A stretch of 64,000 nt of DNA from an uncultured Gammaproteobacteria bacterium (GCA_913020715.1 CAJVZH010000003.1:55373-119372); one strand, 5' to 3'. Shown: positions 37,391 to 49,783, numbered from the stretch's first letter. Numbers and translations: made by a program. The notes: generated by a model not told the origin, from the sequence alone.

Positions 37391-38574
37391 AAACGCTTGA
37401 CGATTGGCTAAGATGGCAAGAAAACCTGCACGAAAGTGTCATTGATCTTGGCTTGGAGCGCATTGAGGTTGTTTATAACAAGCTTTTCCCGAATGGCGCC
37501 CCATTCAAAGTTATTACCGTTGGTGGCACTAATGGCAAAGGCTCAACCATTGCCTTTATTGACAGTGTTTACAGCGAATCAGAATACAAAGTTGGGCGCT
37601 TTACTTCGCCGCATTTAATCGATTACAACGAGCGCTTCGCTATTGACGGCAAATTAACCCCTGACAATGTGATTATTAGCGCTTTCGAAAAAATTGAAGC
37701 CTGTAGAGATGGCGTTTCTTTATCGTATTTTGAGTTTTCAACCTTGGCTGCCTTGCAAATTTTCGCCGATGCCGAAATTGATATTGCCATCCTCGAAGTG
37801 GGGCTTGGCGGGCGACTGGATTCCGTCAATGTTGTCGAAAATGACATTTGCATTATCACCAATATTGCCATTGATCATACAGATTATTTAGGCGACACAC
37901 GAGAGCTCATTGGTCGCGAGAAAGCAGGCATAATGCGCACAAACAAGATCTGTATTTGTGGAGACGAAAATCCACCAAGTGCACTTGTAAATCATGCCAA
38001 AAAAATCAATGCGCTACTCGAGTTTGTAGCCAAGCCCTATCCCGGCAAAATCGGCTTAGAGGGTGATCATCAAAAGCACAACGCAGCCGTTGCCCTGAGA
38101 GTTGTTGAAGCACTGCAGCCTCAATTTCCAATTTCAACCAATTTGATTAAATCCGGCTTTGAACAAGCCAGCGTTGTTGCCAGGTTCCAAAAAATTACGG
38201 TTGGCGATAAACAAGTCATTCTTGACGTCGCCCATAACTCAGCGGCGGTTGAAAAGCTTGTCAACACCTTGCAAGCCTCTGAAGCTAAAACGGTGGCTAT
38301 TTTCTCGGCACTTGCTGATAAAAATATCGATGATATGATTGACTTGGCAAAAGATACATTCACTCATTGGTTTTTGGTGCCGCTTGATGTTGAGCGCGCC
38401 ATTCAAATTGAACTTTTACAGGCTAAATTTGACGCATCTCTAACGACAACGGTTTGTCAAGGTATGAGCAGCGCAATCGACAGCGCACTGGCTTTGGAGA
38501 ATACCCAAAGAATTGTTATTTTTGGCTCCTTCCACACCATCACCGACGCAACACTCATTCTAAGAGAAAATTAA
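37378..38574 (+). CDS. folC: Folylpolyglutamate synthase / dihydrofolate synthase
   Basis: A 398-residue Mur-ligase-fold enzyme adding glutamate to dihydropteroate and to folates. It shows VGGTNGKGSTIAFIDS (P-loop, about 47-62), FTSPHLIDYNERF, EVGLGGRLDSVNVV and TNIAIDHTDYLGDTRELIGREKAGIM, then DVAHNSAAVEKL in the ligase C-terminal domain. It has a TTG start inside the fxsA end (MGRLKTLDDWLRWQE matches the family N terminus). accD, the usual upstream gene, is absent. folC-cvpA-purF-metZ order is as in Pseudomonas. Confidence 0.94.
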   Translation: MGRLKTLDDWLRWQENLHESVIDLGLERIEVVYNKLFPNGAPFKVITVGGTNGKGSTIAFIDSVYSESEYKVGRFTSPHLIDYNERFAIDGKLTPDNVIISAFEKIEACRDGVSLSYFEFSTLAALQIFADAEIDIAILEVGLGGRLDSVNVVENDICIITNIAIDHTDYLGDTRELIGREKAGIMRTNKICICGDENPPSALVNHAKKINALLEFVAKPYPGKIGLEGDHQKHNAAVALRVVEALQPQFPISTNLIKSGFEQASVVARFQKITVGDKQVILDVAHNSAAVEKLVNTLQASEAKTVAIFSALADKNIDDMIDLAKDTFTHWFLVPLDVERAIQIELLQAKFDASLTTTVCQGMSSAIDSALALENTQRIVIFGSFHTITDATLILREN

Positions 38575-38640
38575 GCGTTTTTTCCTTTAGTCTCGCCCCA
38601 AGAAACTATTGTAAAATTAGCGCTATCAAAGCGGGAGATC

Positions 38641-39534
38641 ATGGGCGATTTTTTTAACAATTTATGGAGTACGATCAGTCTATTAGTCTGGTCAGATTGG
38701 CTAACCCTTTTGATTCTCTTCTGCTTTGTTGTCAGAGGCTTTATTCAAGGCCTTGCGAAAGAGTTAATTAGCCTTGCCTTTCTCATTCTCGCCATCCTTC
38801 TTGCTTGGTTTTTCTACGAAGGACTTGCCAACACACTGCTCTCAAATCCAGACCCCTCCGAAGGAAAATCTGTTTATGGCCTCGCCTTTGGCGCCATTGT
38901 TTTAGGGTTTTGGCTAACCAAAAAAGCCCTATATAAACTCACTGAAGCCGCCTCATATGTCAGCAATCCCTGCGCGCTTAACAGTTGTGTGTCAATCGCC
39001 GTTTTCCTTGGCGTCATTGCTGTTGTTGCCTGGAATTATATTGGCGTTTTAGCCGATCTAGAGATGCTAAGCGTTGTTATTGAAAACAACGGTATTCGAA
39101 CCTGGGCCTCCTTTGTGGTGATTTATGCCGTTATCTTTATCGGCGCTAGAGCGCTTGTGCGCTTACTTAATATCACCATTGGTACTGAGCAGCCCTGTTT
39201 ATTGGCGCCATTTTTCGAGAGAATATTGAACGCCCTAAGTGCCGTAGACAACCTTCTCAATGCGCGCAATATCGTTGGCATCAAAAACAAATTCCTTGGG
39301 TCATTCGTTGGCCTATTTAAAGGCGGCCTATGTGTCCTTATTATTGTCTTGGTACTGCAAAGCGTCAGCTGGGTAAGTCAGCAATATTTCTGGATTGAAA
39401 CGCAAGGCGCCCTTAGAACATTCCAAGATTGGAGTGTGGATATAAAACCAAATTTATCAGAGCATTTGCTCTTTGTCGAACTAGAGCCTGGCGATGAAAT
39501 CATTGCTGAACAACCCATAGAAACAGAGGAATAA
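38641..39534 (+). CDS. cvpA: CvpA-family membrane protein, long form
   Basis: A 297-residue polytopic protein directly upstream of purF, the usual place of cvpA. The N terminus (DWLTLLILFCFVVRGFIQGLAKELISLAFLILAILLAWFF split over residues 19-58) has the CvpA signature RGFIQGLAKE. E. coli CvpA is about 162 residues; this protein is nearly twice as long, with a second helical block (SFVVIYAVIFIGARALVRLL, about 150-175, resembling the family's third helix) and further helices, plus an acidic tail. CvpA was named for colicin V production and supports envelope stress tolerance. SD GGGAGA precedes ATG 38641. Confidence 0.85.
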   Translation: MGDFFNNLWSTISLLVWSDWLTLLILFCFVVRGFIQGLAKELISLAFLILAILLAWFFYEGLANTLLSNPDPSEGKSVYGLAFGAIVLGFWLTKKALYKLTEAASYVSNPCALNSCVSIAVFLGVIAVVAWNYIGVLADLEMLSVVIENNGIRTWASFVVIYAVIFIGARALVRLLNITIGTEQPCLLAPFFERILNALSAVDNLLNARNIVGIKNKFLGSFVGLFKGGLCVLIIVLVLQSVSWVSQQYFWIETQGALRTFQDWSVDIKPNLSEHLLFVELEPGDEIIAEQPIETEE

Positions 39535-39537
39535 ATT

Positions 39538-41055
39538 ATGTGCGGTATTGTTGGAATACTCTCCACCACTAATAAAGAAGTTGGCGTCTATATCTATGAT
39601 GCATTAACAATCATTCAACACCGAGGTCAGGATGCTGCAGGCATTACCACTGCAGATAAGGGCCGATTTTTTATGCGCAAAGGCAACGGCCTAGCTCGTA
39701 ACGTCTTTAGAACGCGTCATATGGCAATGCTCAAGGGTGATATGGGTATTGGCCATGTTCGTTACCCAACCGCTGGCAGTTCTTCGGGCGCAGAAGCCCA
39801 ACCCTTCTATGTTAATTCACCTTACGGTATTGCCTTTGCTCATAATGGCAATCTAACCAATACCGACGCCTTGGCCAAAGAATTGTTTGAGCAAGACCGA
39901 AGACATACCAACACCAACTCCGACTCTGAAATTTTACTCAATGTGCTGGCCAGTGAAATTGCCAAACAACAAAAAAGCAGAATCGATGAAGAAGATATTT
40001 TTGCCGCTGTTGGTAAACTCCACCAAAGAGTCAAAGGCGCTTATGCAGCCATCGGCATGATTCCGGGTTACGGTATTTTCGGCTTTAGAGACCCTAACGG
40101 AATTAGGCCCCTCATTTTGGGCGAGAGAACAACAGACAAAGGCACCAAATACATGCTTGCCTCCGAAAGTGTTGCACTGACCGCATTAGGGTACACCGTT
40201 ATCCGAGATATCGCGCCAGGAGAAGCTATTGTTATCGACAGAAAGGGTAAGATCCACGCCCAACAATGTGCCAAAAACCCAGAACTAACGCCCTGTATTT
40301 TTGAATTTGTGTATTTTGCAAGACCCGACTCAATCATTGACAAAATTTCGGTTTACAAATCACGCTTAAGAATGGGCGATCGTCTTGCTGACAAAATCAA
40401 GGAAGAGTGGAAAGAGGAGACCATAGATGTTGTCATTCCTATTCCAGACACCTCACGCACAGCCGCACTTCAACTCGCCTATGAGCTAAACGCAAAATAT
40501 CGAGAGGGCTTTATTAAGAACCGCTACATTGCCAGAACTTTTATCATGCCTGGACAAAAAGAGCGAAAAAAATCGGTTCGTCAAAAACTCAGCGCCATTG
40601 GACTGGAGTTCAAAGGCAAGAATGTACTGCTAGTTGACGATTCTATCGTTCGCGGCACCACCAGTAAAGAAATCGTGCAAATGGCAAGAAACGCAGGTGC
40701 CGCCAAAGTGTTCTTTGCCTCTGCCGCACCCGCCGTTCGCTTTCCTAATGTTTACGGCATTGACATGTCAAGCAAAAATGAATTTATCGCGCATAACAGA
40801 AGTACCGAAGAGGTCTGCCAGGCAATTGGCGCTGATCGACTCATTTATCAAAATTTAGACGATTTAATTTGGTCGGTACAACAAGGCAATCCTGACATCA
40901 AAACATTTGATTGCTCATGCTTCGATGGTTGCTACGTCACCAAAGATATCGACAACGCGTACTTGGACAGTATTGAGGCGTTGCGCTGTGACGAATCCAA
41001 GCAACAGCTTGAAACAAACGAAAGTTCTGAGATGATCTGCAATGATGTAGAATAA
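39538..41055 (+). CDS. purF: Amidophosphoribosyltransferase
   Basis: A 505-residue enzyme for the first committed step of purine synthesis (PRPP plus glutamine to phosphoribosylamine). The N-terminal nucleophile Cys2 lies in [27 protein letters not shown] and AHNGNLTN belong to the glutaminase half. The PRPP loop [18 protein letters not shown] and CCFDGCYV-like end belong to the transferase half. Length equals E. coli PurF (505). It sits three bases after cvpA and 22 before metZ. Confidence 0.96.
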   Translation: MCGIVGILSTTNKEVGVYIYDALTIIQHRGQDAAGITTADKGRFFMRKGNGLARNVFRTRHMAMLKGDMGIGHVRYPTAGSSSGAEAQPFYVNSPYGIAFAHNGNLTNTDALAKELFEQDRRHTNTNSDSEILLNVLASEIAKQQKSRIDEEDIFAAVGKLHQRVKGAYAAIGMIPGYGIFGFRDPNGIRPLILGERTTDKGTKYMLASESVALTALGYTVIRDIAPGEAIVIDRKGKIHAQQCAKNPELTPCIFEFVYFARPDSIIDKISVYKSRLRMGDRLADKIKEEWKEETIDVVIPIPDTSRTAALQLAYELNAKYREGFIKNRYIARTFIMPGQKERKKSVRQKLSAIGLEFKGKNVLLVDDSIVRGTTSKEIVQMARNAGAAKVFFASAAPAVRFPNVYGIDMSSKNEFIAHNRSTEEVCQAIGADRLIYQNLDDLIWSVQQGNPDIKTFDCSCFDGCYVTKDIDNAYLDSIEALRCDESKQQLETNESSEMICNDVE

Positions 41056-41077
41056 AAGCAATTATTGAAAGACAACT

Positions 41078-42235
41078 ATGACAGAAAGAAAATTCGAAAC
41101 AATTGCCATTAGAGAAGGCCACAGGAAAACGGAAGAGCGGGAACATTCGCCGGCTATTTTTCTAACCTCCAGCTTTGCCTTTGATAGTGCAGAGCAAGCA
41201 GCCAAACGCTTTGCCAAGGAAGAGCCTGGCAATATTTACACAAGATTCACCAATCCTACGGTTGATGCATTTCAAAAACGCTTAGCCGCCCTCGAAGGCG
41301 CTGAAGGCTGTCTAGCAACGTCTAGCGGTATGTCTGCCATATTTGCCACACTGATGGCGCTGCTTAAATCGGGCGATCATGTTGTTGCTTCTCGCTCTAT
41401 GTTTGGCACAACCATTGTTTTGCTTAACGACATTATCTCGAAATTTAATATTGGAGTGACTTTTGTCGACCTAGCTGACATTAGTGCTTGGGAGCAAGCA
41501 ATCCAATCAAACACCAAGATTTTTTTGCTTGAAACGCCATCCAACCCTTTAGGAGAGGTAGTCGATATTCGCGCATTATCGGCAATTAGCAAGAAAAACA
41601 GTGTTGTGCTAGCGGTTGATAACGTCATTATGACGCCTGCATTGCAACAACCACTGGCACTGGGGGCAGACTTAGTAATCCATTCTGCAACAAAGTACAT
41701 TGACGGACAAGGTCGCTGCTTGGCCGGTGCAATTGCTGGCAGCAATGAGTTGCTTGAAGATATTGGCGGCTTTATCAGAACGACGGGGCCTACGCTCAGC
41801 GCTTTTAACGCTTGGATTTTAATTAAAGGCCTTGAGACACTGTCGCTTAGAATGAGAGCGCATTGCGACAACGCAAGCAAACTTGCCAACTGGCTGGTAG
41901 GGCAAGAATTTGTTGAAAAAGTCCATTATTTGGGTTTAGAGTCCCATCCAAATCACGAGGCAGCCAAGTCACAACAATCTGGCTTTGGTGGCATTGTCTC
42001 CTTTGAAGTCAAGGACGGCAGAGAGGGTGCGTTTCGTCTCATTAACAACACCAAAATGCTCTCCATCACCGCCAACCTTGGCGACACAAAAAGCACAATT
42101 ACCCACCCGGCAACCACGACACATGGCCGCCTAAGCGACGAAGAAAGGGCTCAGAGTGGTATCACGGATGGCTTGATTCGCATCTCTGCAGGACTTGAGG
42201 ATATCGGCGACATTATCGCCGATTTGAAGCCCTAA
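41078..42235 (+). CDS. metZ: O-succinylhomoserine sulfhydrylase
   Basis: A 385-residue Cys/Met-metabolism PLP enzyme. The PLP lysine is K206 in IHSATKYIDGQGR; YTRFTNPTVDAF, LATSSGMSAI, ETPSNPLGE and AVDNVIMTPALQQPL are typical. It converts O-succinylhomoserine and sulfide to homocysteine (direct sulfhydrylation). The purF-metZ order matches Pseudomonas, where MetZ carries this activity, so this is preferred to cystathionine gamma-synthase. No SAM riboswitch is seen upstream. Confidence 0.92.
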   Translation: MTERKFETIAIREGHRKTEEREHSPAIFLTSSFAFDSAEQAAKRFAKEEPGNIYTRFTNPTVDAFQKRLAALEGAEGCLATSSGMSAIFATLMALLKSGDHVVASRSMFGTTIVLLNDIISKFNIGVTFVDLADISAWEQAIQSNTKIFLLETPSNPLGEVVDIRALSAISKKNSVVLAVDNVIMTPALQQPLALGADLVIHSATKYIDGQGRCLAGAIAGSNELLEDIGGFIRTTGPTLSAFNAWILIKGLETLSLRMRAHCDNASKLANWLVGQEFVEKVHYLGLESHPNHEAAKSQQSGFGGIVSFEVKDGREGAFRLINNTKMLSITANLGDTKSTITHPATTTHGRLSDEERAQSGITDGLIRISAGLEDIGDIIADLKP

Positions 42236-42236
42236 C

Positions 42237-42265
42237 TTGGATTTAACACATCAGTCAATTATGAT
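42237..42265 (+). promoter_or_regulatory. Promoter of fabA-fabB
   Basis: TTGGAT (42237-42242) and TATGAT (42260-42265) are 17 bases apart, directly behind the metZ stop. The start would lie near 42272, 27 bases before fabA. FadR or FabR sites were not recognised. Confidence 0.55.
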
Positions 42266-42298
42266 AAAATTCCTGCTACAAAGGGAATCTCAACACTT

Positions 42299-42811
42299 AT
42301 GAAACAAAGCAGCTATTCTTACGAAGATTTAATCACTTGCGGCAACGGCGAATTATTTGGGCCCGGAAATGCTCAACTACCAAAACCGCCGATGCTAATG
42401 TTTGATCGCATTACCGAAATCTCTAACGAAGGTGGCGAATACGGCAAGGGCATTATTACAGCAGAATTAGATATTAACCCTGATTTATGGTTTTTTGGTT
42501 GTCATTTTAATGAAGACCCAGTAATGCCGGGGTGTCTTGGTGTTGATGCCATGTGGCAACTGGTGGGTTTTTTCTTGGGCTGGCTCGGCGGCCCCGGCAG
42601 AGGTCGCGCACTCGGCGCTGGCCATATCAAATTTACCGGTCAAGTATTGCCTACCAATAAAAAAGTTACCTACAAAATTGACCTTTCAAGAGTCATTGCA
42701 CGCAAGCTCTATATGGGTATTGCTGATGCAACAATGGCAGTTGACGGGAAAGTAATCTACGAAGCCACCAACCTTAAAGTTGGTTTATTCACTGATACCT
42801 CCGCTTTCTGA
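42299..42811 (+). CDS. fabA: 3-hydroxydecanoyl-ACP dehydratase/isomerase
   Basis: A 170-residue enzyme that dehydrates 3-hydroxydecanoyl-ACP and isomerises the product to cis-3-decenoyl-ACP, opening the anaerobic unsaturated fatty acid route. The catalytic His is in [24 protein letters not shown] (about 66-89) and the Asp about 14 residues later (D in GVDAMWQL). Length matches E. coli FabA (172). It overlaps fabB by one base (TGATG) and has its own promoter. Confidence 0.96.
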   Translation: MKQSSYSYEDLITCGNGELFGPGNAQLPKPPMLMFDRITEISNEGGEYGKGIITAELDINPDLWFFGCHFNEDPVMPGCLGVDAMWQLVGFFLGWLGGPGRGRALGAGHIKFTGQVLPTNKKVTYKIDLSRVIARKLYMGIADATMAVDGKVIYEATNLKVGLFTDTSAF

Positions 42812-44028
42812 TGAAGCGCGTCGTTGTCACTGGCATGGGAATTGTTTGCAGTCTTGGCAAGAACAAGGCTGAAGTGCTGGAATCCCTTAAGACAACCAAG
42901 TCGGGTATTAAATTTAGTGAAAAATACGCTGAAATGGGTCTAAGATCCCATGTGCATGGCGAGCTTCCTGAGGTGGACGCTAAAGAGGTCATCGACCGCA
43001 AAATGCTGCGCTTTATGGCGGACGCTTCTATTTATAATGCGCTAGCATTAGATGAAGCCATTAAGCAATCCGGCTTAACAGAAGAGCAGGTTTCAAACGA
43101 ACGCACTGGATTGATTACCGGCTCTGGTGGCGCTTCCAACCAAAATGTTGTTGAAGCGGCAGACATTTTAAGAGAAAAAGGCATTAAACGTGTAGGGCCG
43201 TATCGAGTACCACCAACCATGGGCTCAACCACTTCGGCTTGTCTTTCTACGCTATTCAAAATTAAAGGCATTAATTATTCAATTACTTCTGCCTGCTCTA
43301 CCAGTGCGCACTGTATTGGTAACGCTATGGAGCAAATTCAGATGGGCAAACAAGATGTTGTCTTTGCCGGTGGCGGTGAAGAGCTTGACTGGTCGCTTAC
43401 GATGCTATTTGACGCAATGGGTGCATTGTCATCTAAGTATAACGACACGCCTGATAAAGCCTCAAGAGCCTACGATGCAAACCGTGACGGCTTTGTTATT
43501 TCTGGTGGTGGCGGTGCATTAGTGCTTGAGTCTCTTGAGCATGCACAAGCTCGAGGCGCGCATATTATTGCCGAGCTTACAGGATACGGCGCAACATCCG
43601 ACGGCTACGACATGGTTGCTCCATCAGGCGAAGGCGCAAAGCGTTGCATGCAACTTGCAACCAGTACAGTCAATGGCCCGATAGACTACATTAATGCACA
43701 CGGCACTTCAACGCCCGTTGGCGACATGAGAGAGCTGCAAGCCATTAAAGAAGTATTTGGTAGTGCGTTACCTATGGTCGGCTCAACAAAATCCCTATCT
43801 GGACACGCTCTAGGCGCTGCAGGCGTCAACGAATCTATTTACTCACTACTGATGCTCGAACACGGTTTTGTTGTGGAGTCAGTTAATATCGAAACACTGG
43901 ATGAAGAAGCCGAAGGCGTGCCGATTGTTAGGGAAACCAAAGAGGTCGCCCTTAATCGAGTGATGTCAAACAGCTTTGGCTTCGGTGGTACCAATGCATG
44001 CTTGGTTTTCGAGAAGTTTGTTGACTGA
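42811..44028 (+). CDS. fabB: 3-oxoacyl-ACP synthase I
   Basis: A 405-residue condensing enzyme that elongates the cis-unsaturated acyl-ACP made by FabA. Catalytic Cys162 lies in [13 protein letters not shown], and the two His are in [12 protein letters not shown] and [27 protein letters not shown] at the start, [14 protein letters not shown], and the closing [14 protein letters not shown] are typical of KAS I. The fabA-fabB pairing is characteristic of Gammaproteobacteria (and some Alphaproteobacteria). Length matches E. coli FabB (406). Convergent with secF. Confidence 0.96.
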   Translation: MKRVVVTGMGIVCSLGKNKAEVLESLKTTKSGIKFSEKYAEMGLRSHVHGELPEVDAKEVIDRKMLRFMADASIYNALALDEAIKQSGLTEEQVSNERTGLITGSGGASNQNVVEAADILREKGIKRVGPYRVPPTMGSTTSACLSTLFKIKGINYSITSACSTSAHCIGNAMEQIQMGKQDVVFAGGGEELDWSLTMLFDAMGALSSKYNDTPDKASRAYDANRDGFVISGGGGALVLESLEHAQARGAHIIAELTGYGATSDGYDMVAPSGEGAKRCMQLATSTVNGPIDYINAHGTSTPVGDMRELQAIKEVFGSALPMVGSTKSLSGHALGAAGVNESIYSLLMLEHGFVVESVNIETLDEEAEGVPIVRETKEVALNRVMSNSFGFGGTNACLVFEKFVD

Positions 44029-44035
44029 CTAGACT

Positions 44036-44962
44036 CTAAGGTCTAGCGTCAATCTCCTTGCTTTCCTTCTCTGAAGGTAGCATATCCGCCTTAGAAATAC
44101 CCAACGCCAAAATCATTGAGCTCGCGACATAAATAGACGAGTAGGTACCAATCACAACGCCAATCAGCAACGCACCGGCAAAGCTGTGAATCACCTCACC
44201 ACCCAAGTAGAATAACGCCAACAAAACAAGTAGCGTTGTTAATGACGTCATAATTGTTCGCGACAACGTTTGATTCAAGGCTTCATTAATAATTGGTTTA
44301 GGTTCGACTTTGCGTGTCGATAGAAAATTCTCTCGAATACGATCAAAAACAACAATCGTATCATTAAGTGAGTAACCAATCACCGCCAAAATAGCAGCCA
44401 AAACCGTCAGATCAAATTCAACTTGTAAAGCAGAAAAAATACCCAATACAATAATAACATCATGAACCAACGCTGCGATTGAGCCCAGAGCAAAACGGTA
44501 CTCAAATCTGAAGGCAACGTAAATAAGAATACCAATCAAAGCGTAAAGCATGGCAAGACCGCCATCGTTGGTTAATTCTTCACCCACTTTTGGCCCAACA
44601 AATTCGACTCGACGAACGTCGATGTTTTCACCAAGCATGCGAATTATCGATGAACTTAATTTAGCGGACGATACTTGCTGCGGCTCAAGTTGAATCAACA
44701 CTTCTGTATCAGAGCCAAAGTACTGCACGTTCGCGCCTTGGTAGTTTGCCTCGTTGAGTTTTTCACGGATCTCTTCAAGATCGGCCGTTTGTTGGTAGCC
44801 AACTTCAATTAATGTGCCGCCAGTAAAGTCGATACCCAGTTTGAGCCCTTGAACTGACAACGAAACAATGGACGCTATAAGTAAAACGGCAGAAAACACC
44901 ATGGCCAAGTGGCGTCTATTGACAAAGTCAATATTTGGAATTTTTAGGGACTTCAAACTCAT
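44036..44962 (-). CDS. secF: Protein translocase subunit SecF
   Basis: A 308-residue six-helix inner-membrane protein that with SecD uses the proton gradient to complete export of proteins through SecYEG. GLKLGIDFTGGTLIEVGY (about 38-56), VEFVGPKVGEELTNDG and YSLNDTIVVFDRIRENF (about 201-217) are SecF signatures. Length is standard (E. coli 323). Its start overlaps the secD stop by four bases. A short hairpin CTAGAC/GTCTAG straddles its stop at 44029-44046, in the convergent gap to fabB. Confidence 0.95.
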   Translation of the reverse strand: MSLKSLKIPNIDFVNRRHLAMVFSAVLLIASIVSLSVQGLKLGIDFTGGTLIEVGYQQTADLEEIREKLNEANYQGANVQYFGSDTEVLIQLEPQQVSSAKLSSSIIRMLGENIDVRRVEFVGPKVGEELTNDGGLAMLYALIGILIYVAFRFEYRFALGSIAALVHDVIIVLGIFSALQVEFDLTVLAAILAVIGYSLNDTIVVFDRIRENFLSTRKVEPKPIINEALNQTLSRTIMTSLTTLLVLLALFYLGGEVIHSFAGALLIGVVIGTYSSIYVASSMILALGISKADMLPSEKESKEIDARP

Positions 44963-46806
44963 ATCGCTAACTCCTCAACTTTTTTACCACCGTAAATAAG
45001 GTTAATCAATGCGCGCGAAACCACAATCGCGGTGAACATCGACGTGATAATGCCAATTGACAGGGTCACTGCAAACCCTTTAATTGCGCCAGTACCAAAG
45101 CTAAATAAAACAATGGAGGCAATCAGCGTGGTAATGTTTGCATCGGCAATGGTCAACAATGCCTTCTCATAACCGGCTGAAATGGCTTTTTGAATATTGC
45201 TAGTCGATTTTAGCTCTTCCTTGATGCGCTCAAAAATAAGCACATTGGCATCAACCGCCATACCAACGGTAAGTACGATACCGGCAATACCCGGCAGTGT
45301 CAGTGTTGCTTGAATTAATGACAATACGGCAACAATTGTCACCAGATTTAACGTCAACGCCACATTAGCAACGAACCCAAAAACGCGATAACGCCAAGCC
45401 ATGAAAACCAATACCAAAGAAAAACCAACCAATACAGATAAAAAGCCTTTGGCAATATTATCAGCACCCAAGCTTGGGCCAATGGTACGCTCTTCAATAA
45501 TTTCAATTGGCGCAGAAAGAGAGCCAGCTCTCAGCAATAGAGCGAGATTTCTTGCCGCTCGCGCACTTTCCATCCCTGTTACTTGGAAGCGGTTGGAAAA
45601 AGTACCCTGAATTGTTGCATCATTAATAATGTCCTGTGTCTTAGTGCGCAGCTTAACCATCTCGCCATCTTCGAGTACAGTTTCAACCTTGTTCTCAATA
45701 TAGACAACTGCCATTCTATGATTAATAAATTCCTTAGTTGTTTCCAACATCGAGCGCCCGCCGGGTCCATCAAGTTGAATGTTTACCATTGGGGCATTGT
45801 TCTGATCAATGCCAGAAGAGGCGCCAGTAATATTTTCACCGGTTGCAATTACAGAACTTTTAAGTAGTAACGGTCTGCCGCTTTTGAAATAATACAACTT
45901 CGAGCCAGCAGGGGCTTTGCCTGTATTCACGGCCAATTGAAGATCGTTCTTTTCATCGACCAATCTGAATTCAATAGTTGCAACAGCGCCTAAAATCTCT
46001 TTTGCTCTAGCGGTGTCTTGCACGCCAGGCAGTTGCACAACAATTCGCTCTGAGCCCTGCTGCTGGATAATAGGCTCGGCGACACCCAACTCATTAACAC
46101 GGTTACGCAATGTTGTTATGTTTTGCTTTAAAGCACTTGATTTGGAAGCCTTTATAGCCGCAGGGGTTACCTCCAAACTAAGCTGAAGATCGGATTCACT
46201 ACCTTCGACGATTTGCATATCTCGCAACTCATCGTTTATTAACAACTTTCCTTGCTGTTTTGATTCTTCGGACTTAAAGGTAATCAGCAAACTATTACCC
46301 TCATTGCGAATGCTCTTATACAAACGATCCTCACGAAGCAGTGATCTCAATTCATTGTAGTAACGGTCAATCGACATAGCCACAACAGCCTCCATGTCAA
46401 CTTCAAGAAGGAAGTGTACTCCGCCTCTTAGATCCAGACCCAAAGACATTGCGCGACCACCTACATCTGACAGCCACTGTGGCACCGAAGGTGCTAAATT
46501 CAGTGCAACAACATAGTTGCGACTCAACGTTTCTTTCAATAAAGCCTTAGTGGAGAGTTGCGCCTGAGAGTCATCAAAACGAATCAAAATACGGTTGTCC
46601 GACAATCCAATCGACTTATAGTCGACTGTATTGGTCGAGAGTGTGTTTTCAACCGTGGCTAAATCTTGATCACCAATACTAGCATCGCCAGCGCTTGAAA
46701 TTTGGATTGCCAAATCGGAGCCATAAATATTCGGCAGTGCATACAGTGCTGATAATAAAAGGAAAAAGGCAATGAGTGCGTTTTTCCAGCCAGAGTAATG
46801 ATTCAT
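44959..46806 (-). CDS. secD: Protein translocase subunit SecD
   Basis: A 615-residue protein of six membrane helices with a large periplasmic loop (P1) after the first. LGLDLRGGVHFLLEVDME (about 122-139), NRVNELGVAEPIIQQQGSERIVVQLPGV and AVDANVLIFERIKEEL (about 500-515) are SecD hallmarks. It works with SecF and YajC at the translocon. Length equals that of E. coli SecD (615). Order yajC-secD-secF on the minus strand is the usual one; tgt and queA, the common upstream genes, are missing. Confidence 0.96.
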   Translation of the reverse strand: MNHYSGWKNALIAFFLLLSALYALPNIYGSDLAIQISSAGDASIGDQDLATVENTLSTNTVDYKSIGLSDNRILIRFDDSQAQLSTKALLKETLSRNYVVALNLAPSVPQWLSDVGGRAMSLGLDLRGGVHFLLEVDMEAVVAMSIDRYYNELRSLLREDRLYKSIRNEGNSLLITFKSEESKQQGKLLINDELRDMQIVEGSESDLQLSLEVTPAAIKASKSSALKQNITTLRNRVNELGVAEPIIQQQGSERIVVQLPGVQDTARAKEILGAVATIEFRLVDEKNDLQLAVNTGKAPAGSKLYYFKSGRPLLLKSSVIATGENITGASSGIDQNNAPMVNIQLDGPGGRSMLETTKEFINHRMAVVYIENKVETVLEDGEMVKLRTKTQDIINDATIQGTFSNRFQVTGMESARAARNLALLLRAGSLSAPIEIIEERTIGPSLGADNIAKGFLSVLVGFSLVLVFMAWRYRVFGFVANVALTLNLVTIVAVLSLIQATLTLPGIAGIVLTVGMAVDANVLIFERIKEELKSTSNIQKAISAGYEKALLTIADANITTLIASIVLFSFGTGAIKGFAVTLSIGIITSMFTAIVVSRALINLIYGGKKVEELAI

Positions 46807-46830
46807 TTTATTTTTTCTTCAATCTTAAAT

Positions 46831-47094
46831 TTAGACAGTGCCTTTAGGCATTTTATTATTGATGCCTTGCTTTTGCACTTTTACAGTAACGCCAGCGGCA
46901 ACTTCTAAGTCTGCAAAAGACTCATCGACAGAGGTAATTTTTCCAACAATACCACCATTGGTTACCACTTCATCGCCTTTTTTCAATTCGCTCAAAACCT
47001 TTTTATGATCTTTAGCGCGTTTTTGCTGAGGTCTGATGAGTAAAAAATACATCAAGACAAACATACCTAGTAAGATAAATATTTGTTGGTCCAT
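46831..47094 (-). CDS. yajC: Preprotein translocase subunit YajC
   Basis: An 87-residue single-span membrane protein (IFILLGMFVLMYFLLIRPQQ, about 6-25) with a cytosolic domain; KKGDEVVTNGGIVGKITSVDE is the family signature. It associates with SecDF-YidC. It precedes secD by 24 bases; serS lies upstream on the same strand. Confidence 0.94.
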   Translation of the reverse strand: MDQQIFILLGMFVLMYFLLIRPQQKRAKDHKKVLSELKKGDEVVTNGGIVGKITSVDESFADLEVAAGVTVKVQKQGINNKMPKGTV

Positions 47095-47122
47095 TATTGT
47101 TCTCCAAAAAAAGTTAAGTTGG

Positions 47123-48883
<1,761 letters not shown>

Positions 48884-49783
48884 CTATTGAGATTGCGCAC
48901 GAAGTTTTATCATGTGTTCTTCTCTAAAGGTCTCATCACTGAGCGCTTTCGGCGTTAAGAATTCTGGATCAATACCCACACCGAAGGAGATTTTGTCTAT
49001 TTTCATGTTGGTGAGACGCTGACTTACTAAATTCATAAACCCAAGGCTTTTTGCCACCCAAGTTTGATTTATATACTCAATAGAACCGGCTTGAATCCTT
49101 TTAATCATATTCCCTTGTTGGTCGAATATTTGCACTTTTAAAGCCACTAGGCGCTCTGTATCAATCCACGTTTGTGTCTTGCCATTACTGCTTTTGCTGA
49201 GACGATCGGCATTTGGAGTTGACTCAATCACCGCAACAGGTCTGCCTTTGTATTCCCCTTTCTCAATAATCTCATATCTGTAATCATTAAGCTTGCCGAC
49301 TTCCTGGTCTTCCAGTGAAATTTCAGTTCCAAACAGACTGGCCGCTTCGGTGTTATCGCCCTCGCCCTGACTAACCGCAATCTTTTTTACCTTGCCAAGT
49401 GCTGGCAAATAAAGCCAAGTTTCATTTTCCTTGTCACTATCGTTGTAAGCATAACTCAACATACCAATGCCTTTTTCATACTCAGGTGCTACCACCATGA
49501 TGAGTGAGCGGGTGTCCAAATTGTCTTCGCCGGTATTAATTTGCGCACTCTCAATAATTTTTACGCGGGGATTTTCAACGCACTTTAACTTGCCGCTAGA
49601 AGTACCATATTTGCAGGTGGTTATAATCATGCTGGTAAACGCAGAATCCGCTGTTTTCCTTCTATTATCGTCAACTTTTTGCATTAACTCCATTGCGCTC
49701 AGGTCAGTATTTGCCGACACAATTGGGCTGCCAACCATCAATACAACGCTAATAAAGGTTACAAGTAGGGCTCGAGCAGTCAT
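48884..49783 (-). CDS. LolA-like outer membrane lipoprotein-sorting protein
   Basis: A 299-residue periplasmic protein with a signal peptide (LLVTFISVVLMVGSPIVSAN, cleavage near residue 25). The body matches the LolA_like family that accompanies MMPL/RND exporters: LMVVAPEYEKGIGMLSYAY, ENETWLYLPALGKVKKIA, and KTQTWIDTERLVALKVQIFD. It overlaps the exporter gene by four bases. By analogy with HpnN-type or lipid-exporting RND partners it may bind a lipid or lipoprotein released by the exporter. Cargo unknown. The fold is a half-open beta barrel like LolA/LolB. Confidence 0.85.
   Translation of the reverse strand: MTARALLVTFISVVLMVGSPIVSANTDLSAMELMQKVDDNRRKTADSAFTSMIITTCKYGTSSGKLKCVENPRVKIIESAQINTGEDNLDTRSLIMVVAPEYEKGIGMLSYAYNDSDKENETWLYLPALGKVKKIAVSQGEGDNTEAASLFGTEISLEDQEVGKLNDYRYEIIEKGEYKGRPVAVIESTPNADRLSKSSNGKTQTWIDTERLVALKVQIFDQQGNMIKRIQAGSIEYINQTWVAKSLGFMNLVSQRLTNMKIDKISFGVGIDPEFLTPKALSDETFREEHMIKLRAQSQ

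Noticed and set aside
41056..41077. SAM riboswitch before metZ
   Set aside because: The gap is 22 bases, too short for any riboswitch.
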